Position numbers and translations under genes: made by a program. Below, piece by piece: positions 54,943 through 64,000 of a DNA stretch of 64,000 nt. The stretch covers positions 72,842,463-72,906,462 of the forward strand of contig CM048554.1 of the NCBI GenBank assembly GCA_026413225.1, written 5' to 3'. The notes below the pieces were generated by a model. It did not search any database. It had not been told where the DNA came from and saw only the letters and a list, made by a program, of their open reading frames with translations. This DNA is from Otis tarda. Lineage: Eukaryota > Chordata > Aves > Otidiformes > Otididae. How positions within the stretch are numbered: position 1 is the first letter of the stretch; each line of letters begins with the position of its first letter.

Positions 54943-57900
54943 CTGCCAAAAAGACAGGAAAGACAGGAAAATGGATTTTAAAATCGTTTGACTGATTCCA
55001 TTATTAGGATCTGTACGAAACTAAAAAAACCAATTCAATATTTACATTAAGGAGCAACCTAGCAATATAAAGCCCACATGTATGCTTCTTGGGTGAAATA
55101 ATTATATAGTTGTAATGACATTTGTTATACTAATCTCTATACAAATTTATTGTGTGCTTTTTACAGAATAACAGCTGAAAGCACCTGCTCCACATTTAAA
55201 GCAAGCAATCCTTCTGCAGCCCAAAAATAAGAGTACCACTAATTTCAAATTAGCCTCTGTCGTAGTTCAGCCCCGACTGGGACCAGACTACACAGTCTCT
55301 CTCTCACTCCCCCCACTCTCTGAGAGAATAGGAGGAGATTTGGCAAACAAAAGAAAACCAGAAGAAAAAAAAAACCAAACACATGGGTTGAGATTAAACA
55401 AAAAGTAAATTTAACAGTAATGACAGAAGAAAACAAAACAGTGATGGAACACAAATACAGTACAATAGCTCACAACAGATCCTCACACCCAGTCTCTTCC
55501 AAGTAGCAGGGAGGCTCCCTTCACCACCCTCCTCACTTATATACTGAGCATGATGTCAGATGGGATGGAATAGCCCTTTGGCTAATTTGGGTAAATTAAC
55601 CCCAGCTGTTAGCTAATTAGTTAACTATCCCAGCCATAGGGGCTACCAGCTTCAGTTCTCCACCCAGCTCAGGTAAATATTAACTCTATCCTAGTGAAAA
55701 CCAGGACAGCCTCGTTTTGTCTTGTATCATAAAGCTACTGACTGCAATACAAATATTTTTAAAAGCCACATTAGGACCAGGCTGTAAACACTGTCTCTTT
55801 TGCACTAGACATCAACATTTTCACCTATTTACTGACTACTTAACCAAGACAAGCAAACAGAGCATGTTCTCCCAAAACTATTATAGGAAGTCTGTAGTCT
55901 CCAAATAGAATTAGGAATAAACTAAAAATTAAAGTGAAGGCATTTTAAAAGATAAATCTTAATTATTTATATCAATTAGTGTATGTTTAGTTTCCTTCTC
56001 TAACTAGGTTGAAGACGAAATGTGCTTGGAGCCTAATAAACATGCATTCTAATGTGCATATCATAAATACAAAACAATATATATTGAATAATATTTGTTT
56101 GGTAAGCGAGAGAAATAGAGCTACATTGACTCCTCAAAAATGTACTTATTCTCTCCACAGACTGAGGGAATTTATATGTATATCTAAAGCCTCTTGGATC
56201 TTTTCATTTCTTCCCTTTAGAAGATGAACATATATGCTAGCGGAGCTGTAAATTACATTGAAAATATGGCTCTAGTCATCTATGATGTTATTTTTTGTAA
56301 CCAAAACTTGCAAATTAGTGTGCACAAGCAACTAATAATAGCCATACCATTTACATTACTGTAGCTTTTAAAATAAAGCTTATATTATTACTTATAGCTT
56401 TTAAAAGAAAACTATGCTTTAGCCAACTAATTAAAGAACACAACAGGATTAAAAAGCCATTAGAATAGACCAAATAAACCAAAGAATATATGCAGGCAAA
56501 TTTTCACTCCTTTTGGAGTGGCTTGTATTCTATAAAAGCAACAGACAATGGAAAGAAAACACAAAAGCAGATGCAGGACAAGACCAAGATGTTCTGTGTA
56601 GCAACACATATTGTGCATTTATGCCAAGTGAAGAAGTTCTTCTCAGCCTAATAGTCTCTGGGTCGCACATGGCCAGCCTGGTCTCTGCTTCTACAATACA
56701 AACCTAAAGATAATGAATTATCACTAATAGCAAACAGCTGTCAGGTTCCTTTTGAGCCCACTCATTCCCTTTCATACCAGAGAAATTCAGTGTGGAGAGT
56801 GCACCACCTCTGCCCTTTGGATGGTGTCCCTGGGCCCTCCACCACTCGGTTCCTTCTGATCTGCTCTGCCAACCAGTTCCCACTGCCGTTGCGCATGACA
56901 AACTTGTCAAGAAACACCAGCTGGCTCTCCGGCCCATAGAACCAGTTATAGTTGGAATCTGCGATGGCCACAGTTCTCTGAAACCCTTGGGAAAAAGTGA
57001 AAAGGAATGTAAGAAAGAACAAATAAACACACAAAGATACATTTGTAGAGCTTGACCGTGAAGCCAAGCAGTACAAAGAGACACAAACAGAAACAGCCTT
57101 TTCAGATGTTTATAGACCTACTTGTAAATGAGCCGTAAACAGGTTACACAGGAGCTGTTTCCTTCTGCTTGTAGCTAACTTGAATACTCGCCTTTCTTCT
57201 TCGGCTTTGGGTTACAGGCAGTCAAAGTACTACAGGAAATGTAAGCAGCAATGTCCCATCCACTTCCTCTCCTCGCTCAAATATGTCAAAGTAACTTTCT
57301 CTTTACAACTTTCATGTTTCCTATGTCAATCCAAACTCTCCAGAGCAAGAAAACAGAGGTGCCCCCAAGTAAAAACAATCAGCTTCACCCTGAAACAGCT
57401 AACATGAGTTCACTTTGCTCTTAGGACCCTCTCCCCAGTAGATGCTTGATATACCACATGGAGTCAGTGCAATTCCTGATGTGCCTGTGCTGGCATGCCA
57501 AAGCTGTGCTCAGCTCCCCTTACATATGTGTCTAGATCTGTGATTCCTATAGCAAATAAAGTTATCACTGTGTTTTTAACCAGGAATTTGGACAATATAA
57601 GTTCCTAACGAGTCGTCCGACAAATAAGCAACAAAAAAACATCATCAAGAACTTGTAAGGCTGTCTGAAACTAAATCTCTTCTGAAAGACAGAAGGGGTT
57701 GGCAACATTTATTAACTTGTAACTGGTTTCATATTTGTACATCTCTATCTTTCAGTCACAACTAGGACTTCAAATCAGAAATGCTAAAACACACTGCAAG
57801 ACAGTGGAGAGATCCAGCAAGAGAACAGAAATATTAAAAAGTCAGCAAAATTGACCAATATTGTCAGATATTTCTGTTTAACTCTCACATTGATAAAAGA

Positions 57901-60900
57901 AAAAGGTTCATGTACTCCTGGACTGCACAGAGAAACTTATCATTTGAGTCTATGACATTTTCCATACGAAAAATATTTTAATAGAAATGGTATAAAAACC
58001 TATTTCACTGTTTTGTGGAAAACTGGTGATTATGTAAAACTTTCCTGCACTTTACTGATACTTTTACTCTGGCTTCATCACTTGCTATTCCTTTCAGCTA
58101 ATCTTTTAGTGTGATGATTTTTGGCACAGAAAAAAAAAATCAGTGAGAATCTTGAAGAATATTCTGTTTCAAACAGAAAACCCCAGAAACTGTTTCAAAC
58201 TTTGAAAACCAGAAATCAAATTCTGAAGCACTGCTTTTTCTCCCAAATTATATTTCTATCTTTTGACTGGTTTTAAAAGCCAGAGTTTAACTAACAATGA
58301 CCTTTAATAAGCAGTGATAAACATGAATATCACTGTTTTGATGGATGATGAAAGTAAAACCCAAGGAAAAGGTTATTTAAAAAAATCCAACCACAATGTT
58401 ATTTAAAAATCGCCTAATTCAAGTATGAAATTTACTGCTGCTTCAAGAATTAGAAGATTCATCTTCATTTACCCAAAGGACCTACCTGGCAGGACAGTCC
58501 GGTACATAAATGCAAAGTGCTGCTTGAGCCAGGGGTGGCTGAAGTGATTGATACCAAAGTGCCTTTGGACAAGAAACATATACTGAAACAGCGATCTGGT
58601 CGTGTAGCTGCCGTAGGCCACCCCTTCGTAGAGGGAGCCATCTGTGACCTCCTGCAGCAGGACTACTGACTTCTCCATGATTGCCAGCACTTGCTTGGTC
58701 CACAAGTAAGCTTCCTGAAGGTAGCCTGAAAGAATAAGATGTTGGAAAATCTAATTACAACATCATAGATCATAGATTATGTCATCTGTACTCCCACAGT
58801 GGGATCCCTTACAGCAGGGAACCTGCAATCCAGAGTTCTAAAATACTACTACAGCATCCTCACAGTTCTAGGGCGAAGAATAAAACAGTGTATTTAAACA
58901 CAGCAAAGCAAGGTCACATGAGCAGGGAAAATCTTTCAAACACCTTTTGCTAATCATGTGGGATTATGCTTTCCATCTTAAAAGGAAAATTTCCTTAATG
59001 CATTCAGGGCATGCAAAAAGGGAAGAGCCATGTCAAGACTATTTATTTTATTTCAAATTAAAGCCATATGAAAACAGACTTTTGGCCCCCACTAGAGGGC
59101 TCCAATAATGCAAATATTCTAATAATTCTGTACCAGCATGATCACCAGCATGATAAGGAGATCCTCAAAGCTTAAAAATACAAAGAAGTTCACATTTCAG
59201 CTGCAGTTAACCGATGTTCTACCAATACATGCTCTATATGTTCCATTCTACTTACATTTTCATTTCATTTTACAACCTAAAGGGTTATCCAAATGTAAGT
59301 TATTTTGGAAAAGTTTTGCATGGTTAATTCCAAATGCAGATTCCTCAGTTCTAGACCAAAATTTATCTTCCAACTGGGTTAAGTTTCAGCCTCCACATAT
59401 ACAAGACCTGAACAGTTATATTTCTTCTAAAGAAAAGACTTTCAGAGATCTTACTATTCTGGTCCGCTCTACACAAATCAAGAGCTGAGAAGACCTTCTC
59501 AGGACTTGTTTGCCTTCACCAAGGAACAAGCACAAGCACAAAAGCCCCAGCAGTGCATTTATGAATTACAGAAGTCAGCATGTGGATCCCCCCCAGAGGA
59601 AAGGATATATGCCTTCTCTTATTTTCTTTTGGATTCACTGGCAAGAGAGCTAGGACTAAAGAGAGACCAACTGCCATGCGCAACATCGTGCCTACCCAGC
59701 TCAAAGTATCTGGACACAGATTTAACCAGACTGATTTCCACCCTATAGCAGAGCTCAGCTAGCATAGATTACACTCCATTACGTGGTGTAGCGGTGCCTG
59801 CCGAATGAAGGGCACGTGCCAGGCTAAGGGAGTATGAGCTATATTCAGACCTGCTACCAAGACTGTCTCATTTCATTGCCACAATTACTGTATTTACGCT
59901 CAGCAGAGTGATAAGCAATTCCAACATCCTGCTAGTCAGGGCTGCCAAATCCTGCTCAGTAAATAGAGATGAAAAAAAACCTGCAATGTCTAAGTTAAGC
60001 AGATACCCTGAATCTAACATGGTATTTTTATCTGCTGGCTGAAGAGATAAAATACGATGGGGAAGGCCTGAGCAATAGGGGCAGGTGGCACTACTTACTT
60101 CCACTTAATTTACTCACAGCTATCCTGACATTACTTCATTACTCTGATGGAGTTGGCACCACAGCATTCTGTCCAAATACAATCCCAAACACTTCCACCT
60201 TTGTTTTCCCTTGTGACATAACAGCCACAATAGCTAGCTTTGGACTACTGCACCAGCAAGAATGGTATTTTCCACGGTTTCCATGGTATTTACCATTATA
60301 ATGCACATATGTTCTATTTACATAGTGTATATCTATGCTATAACCCTGTACTCGCAGTATATTAAAGGAATAATAATACATTAGAATGAAAGACAGTAAA
60401 AGATTCAACAACATCAGGCTACATACACAAACCAGAACAGATCTCACCTAAAATTAGCTGTATCTATATCAAGTTAGGCCATATTCAAGTTTCTTTGTTG
60501 AATATCTGACTGTTTAACTACAAAGATGTCAATGCACGCGTGTGCCTAGATGCATTTCAATTAGTTTCATTTTTCAGTCCTATGCCAATGTTTACATGTG
60601 TTTAAGCTGGCTATTTAGTCTCTGCATGCTTCAATAGCTAAATTGTGTTTAAAACTGTTAGTTGGAATTTAAACCTTTTGGGAGAAAGGTCTACACTGCA
60701 ATACACTATTTGCACTTGCAATGCATCTGATTCAGGGAGAACAGTATGTTCATTCCCTTGCTCTCTCCCTTTTTTTGTTCTCCTTCTGAAAAATTCTTTC
60801 ATCTTGGAATGAGAATTTAATTTTTTTTTTATTTTAGACCAACAGAAAAACTTCATTTAAATTTCCATTAAAAAAAAATATAAAGTTGCTCTACATTGAA

Positions 60901-62661
60901 AACAACTGAATTTTCATTTAGAAATATACAGTCTGTTTTGACCTATTTTCATTGGAAATATCACCAGTATTTTCAAACTGCTCAAGTGCTGCTGAATTTG
61001 CTCTTTTTTTTAAAAAAAACAAAACAAAACAAACCCCACCAACCTTTGCTGAAACAAATACTGCCCAACTTTATTTTGATGTTACCATTGTTTGGCACAA
61101 AGCCTACTTATGGTCTATCCTCTAATGAAAAGCAGGGTCATCTTGCAAACTGCCAGCTTTCTTCAATGAAGGCTCAGGGAAGGATGGAATTATAAGGAAT
61201 TTAGCAAAGCCCACTGAATAAACATGATCTGAGTCTTCCATTTGTGGAAGGCAAGATTGGAGGAAAGGGAATAACTTCCACACACGGTTTTGCTGCTTTT
61301 CAGCATATGCACATGAGTGAATGCGCTTGTTGTGACAAACACTTAACAAAAAGATTACTCCTTCAAAACACAGTTTTTTGTCACACTTCTTTGGGCATCT
61401 GGAAGCTCCAACTTTGCTTAGCAGGGCTGTACAGCTTGGTAATGCCATCAGCATCCAGAAAATAGACTGTCCTTGACTTGCAGCAAGTAAGTCATTCCAT
61501 TGGACATCCTGTTTTCAAAAGACTTCTAGTACACATTAAGTAATCTCTTGATAAAATACTGACACATTCTTATAAAAGCAGGAGCTGGCTCCATGACTTC
61601 CATCTCTCAGCTGAAGCACCACTGGGGTTTAAAGTCAGGACTTCTTATCTGCTCTCTCCTTCTGACTCTGTGACTTGCATTCTGGTTTACGTTGTGTACT
61701 ACTTTAACTGGAGGAGAGGGATAGCCCCCAGGGAGAGCTGGCAAAAGCAACTAGTGAGGTTATTCTTCTGGGAACTGGGAAGGACAGGCTTGGGTCTCCG
61801 AGGCAAAGGACTGGCACAGATACCTCTTGCATGAAGGTTATGGGATGCAAGGGCATAGTTCAAAGGGAAAAAATAAAGCCCTGCTCATCTCCGTAAAAAA
61901 GGATGCTGTAAAGAAAGGTCCTGAGCTGTGGCCTTTAGGTAGATGAAGTTATACTTCTGCAGCTGTCTTGGGGAGACAGGACAGAAGTCTTGGACCAAAT
62001 TCCAGGTTGTCCTGTTTAGCTCCTAGCTCAGGGTGTGGGGTGTTTCTCACTAGTGACCTTCTCAAAGGACACCAAGAGCATCACTCTTTACTGATAATCT
62101 ACCCTGAAAGGCCCTGTCTGTAAATCTGGATGGGACAGACTACACACAAGGGGATTTTTAATTCTTACAGTGAGGTAAAAATTACAGAATCAGTAAGATG
62201 ACTGAATTTATATACATAGATATACATGCATATATATTATACCTTGTACATCTGCCCATTGACTTTTGTTCTATTCAGTAAATTACATTTTTCTGAGCAG
62301 CAAAAGAGCGAACTCAATACTGCTGTACTCTCAGAAGCATTTCTATCAGTTCCTGAACTTTGCTGCATAAATGGCTGACTGAGTTGATACACTTCAGAAA
62401 AACATACCTTGATTCATCAGAACCAGGCTTCCAGCCAGCAGGGCCACACAGTTGGTAGGCTGGTGGTTGTGGAGGTACTGGAAGCCCCATCCACGTCTGT
62501 ATGATGTTTCATACATATATCCTGAGGCATTGGCAATGACCTCAAGAAATCTCTCCTGTTGAGTCTTGCTAAGATAGCTGTACAAGAAGTCATAAGCAGT
62601 GGCAAAACCGACTAATGAGTGAGCGAGAGGGACTTCATCCCACGGGGCATCCTTCACTAGC
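53181..62661 (-). CDS. DSE: DSE, dermatan sulfate epimerase (partial; 5' exons beyond the right edge)
   Basis: Four exons on the minus strand, 62661-62408, 58725-58486, 56985-56778 and 54942-53181, join in consistent phase to about 820 codons, equal to human residues of about 139-958. The first coding exon (about 138 residues, with the signal peptide) lies outside. DSE converts D-glucuronic acid to L-iduronic acid in chondroitin, making dermatan sulfate in the Golgi/ER lumen. Likely catalytic residues, by position against human His205, Tyr261 and His450: His in YLHNHQPTN (exon A), Tyr in GVAYGSYTT (exon B), His in [12 protein letters not shown] (last exon). The C-terminus has two membrane segments, [20 protein letters not shown] and [19 protein letters not shown], ending CSQSQC as in human. 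The exons look intact. Confidence 0.96.
55258..55708 (-). mobile_element. Solo LTR of an endogenous retrovirus, 451 bp, with 5-bp target duplication, in the last DSE intron
   Basis: Read on the minus strand it begins TGTCCTGGTTTTCACTAGG and ends GGGGCTGAACTACGACA. GCCTC flanks both sides (55253-55257, 55709-55713). A TATATAAG promoter box lies at 55536-55543 in minus sense, after a CAAATTAGCCAAAGGGC block, so U3-R-U5 order is visible and the LTR is co-oriented with DSE. No internal genes. The 5-bp duplication fits ERVL-like or class I elements. Termini and duplication are well kept. Confidence 0.92.
56778..56985 (-). CDS. DSE: DSE internal coding exon C (about residues 303-372)
   Basis: This exon is 208 nt, acceptor CCCAAG|GGTTTC and donor CTCTG|GTATGA. 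It encodes [40 protein letters not shown] and [16 protein letters not shown]. It contains an NGS glycosylation sequon. Confidence 0.95.
58486..58725 (-). CDS. DSE: DSE internal coding exon B (about residues 223-303)
   Basis: This exon is 240 nt, acceptor TTTCAG|GCTACC and donor CCAG|GTAGGT. It encodes [39 protein letters not shown] and [13 protein letters not shown]. The Tyr of VAYGS falls at about residue 260-261. Confidence 0.95.
58726..62407 (-). other. DSE: DSE intron between coding exons A and B
   Basis: A 3.7-kb intron with no recognised repeat or nested gene. Short open frames (for example 59138-59488) lack support. Confidence 0.5.
62408..62661 (-). CDS. DSE: DSE internal coding exon A (about residues 139-223)
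   Basis: This exon is 254 nt, acceptor TGACAG|GCTAGTG and donor CAAG|GTATGT on the minus strand. It encodes [20 protein letters not shown], the [18 protein letters not shown] active-site loop and LVLMNQ. Confidence 0.95.
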
Positions 62662-64000
62662 CTGTCAATAAAGAAAGATGGAAATTAGTTAAGTTACACC
62701 TTCTTATTTTTCTCCATTACTGTACTGTGAGTTGTGTATGACTAAATGTCCCTGAGGTTAGGCAATTCATGTTGAATTTTAACACAGTACCAAATCTCTG
62801 AGACCAGTTTTTCTTTCCTAAGTATGGACAACGTTAACCTTCAAAGTTCATTAATTTTATTAGAAAGATTAAGTTGTTAACTATTAAAAGAGTGCTTGCA
62901 ATATTCTGGGTTTTGCTAGGAGAAACATATCTGCAGAATATTGATTGTACAGAAAGGGAATGTATTTATCTGAAGCAAGATTCACAGTGTTTTTATGAGA
63001 AAGTGAATATCCCATAGTTTATACTCCTCCAAAAATCTGTAACAATAATTTTTTTTTCCCAAGGGAGCCAAATCTTGATTAATTCTTGAATGGTGAAGAC
63101 AACTGAAGTTGTCTTTAAAGCAAGTGTAATAAAATAACTCACAATGCTGTTTCTTCATTTCACGTACGCATTCAATATTAGAAGTAGAGATTATGAAATT
63201 TACTTTCATGACTACAGTTCAAATTAACATACCTAATAGCTCTTAAAATTTGTTTTCTAGGAACTACCTGCTTGTATCAAATGATGATGTTGAACTTAGC
63301 AAAATGGTAAATTTGTACTAAGAAAATTCATAGTGGAGGTGGAGGTAGTACAGAACAAATATTTATCTTAAATGAAGCACATATTGGATATGAAAGACTT
63401 CAGATTTGCAGTACTGACAGTACTTTCAGGCCACAATTCTACAAAAAAAAAACAAACCATGAAAGAATATATCTCCTTGATAAACTGAGCAATCATCAGT
63501 TGCTTAATGGTTGTTCTCTTCTTTCTCTTACATTGCAATCTATTTTTTATTACATAAATTAATTTAACATTGTTGAGATGAGAGAGTGTCATACTGTAAT
63601 ATGTGGAAATTGTGTTGTGCCTCTGAAGATGTATACCTTCCAGCTTCAACTATTCTATAATTCTATAAATATGGTTTCATCTTGATTTATATAAGCAATA
63701 GTATGAATAAATAGATGAGAGAAAATACCAAAAGAGCAAGATTTAAAAAAAATCCTCATTCTTCTATAGGAGTATTTATTTGCATTCCAAATACATGGAT
63801 GAACCACAGAGAAATCATGACCATCAGCCTAGGGCACTGCATCTATGGTAAAATGCAACATCTACAAGTGAGGGAAATGACCTTTACTTTTAATTTCAGT
63901 ACTTTAATTTTCTAACGCCACTGGAAGAACTCAAAATGAATGTGGAGCATTCATATCTGCATGTAGGTAAAGCCTCTGTAGGCTTTTCGATTAGCTGAAT
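62662..64000 (-). other. DSE: DSE intron running off the window
   Basis: No exon is seen. A CR1-terminus-like scrap (about 63632-63670, CCTTCCAGCTTCAACTATTC then TATAATTCTATAA) is possible but degraded. Confidence 0.4.

Overview
The window looks like a bird nuclear chromosome segment. It holds intron-rich vertebrate genes, many CR1 LINE 3' ends that finish in ATTCTATG-type octamer repeats, and solo endogenous-retrovirus LTRs that begin TGTCCTGGTTTT. This repeat profile is typical of birds. The species cannot be named from the sequence alone. The genes match the human 6q22 block DSE - CALHM6 - TRAPPC3L/CALHM5 - CALHM4, here in reverse orientation.

Layout from left to right: CALHM4 (minus, 2 coding exons, 480-2246). 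A long gene-poor stretch with one antisense CR1 (6875-7692). TRAPPC3L (plus, 5 coding exons, 9452-29359, 181 codons plus stop). CALHM5 (minus, 2 exons, 23243-27130) lies wholly inside TRAPPC3L intron 3 on the opposite strand. A repeat-rich interval follows, with an LTR fragment (33086-33350) and two CR1 copies. CALHM6 (minus, 2 exons, 35880-38684) comes next, with a CR1 starting 72 bp beyond its stop codon. A gene desert (about 38.7-53.2 kb) holds CR1 copies, one with an inverted arm, and a 1.08-kb solo LTR (47368-48451). Last is the 3' part of DSE (minus, 4 coding exons, 53181-62661), with a 451-bp solo LTR in its last intron; its 5' exons lie beyond the right edge.

The three CALHM genes are a tandem family of large-pore channel subunits. 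Each has the same two-exon structure, with a phase-0 intron directly after a Gln-Ser-Gln motif just before TM4. TRAPPC3L is a paralogue of the TRAPP tethering subunit TRAPPC3/Bet3. DSE is the Golgi dermatan sulfate epimerase. They are neighbours by old synteny and not by a shared pathway. No wholly new system was found. The points most worth a second look are the inverted (twin-priming-like) CR1 insertion at 39880-40355, the CR1 positioned to lie in the CALHM6 3' UTR, the nested antisense CALHM5/TRAPPC3L arrangement, and an unidentified promoter-like repeat candidate at about 12.8-13.8 kb.

Gene calls rest on translated exons compared with remembered human proteins, plus splice sites read by eye. 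No database search was run.
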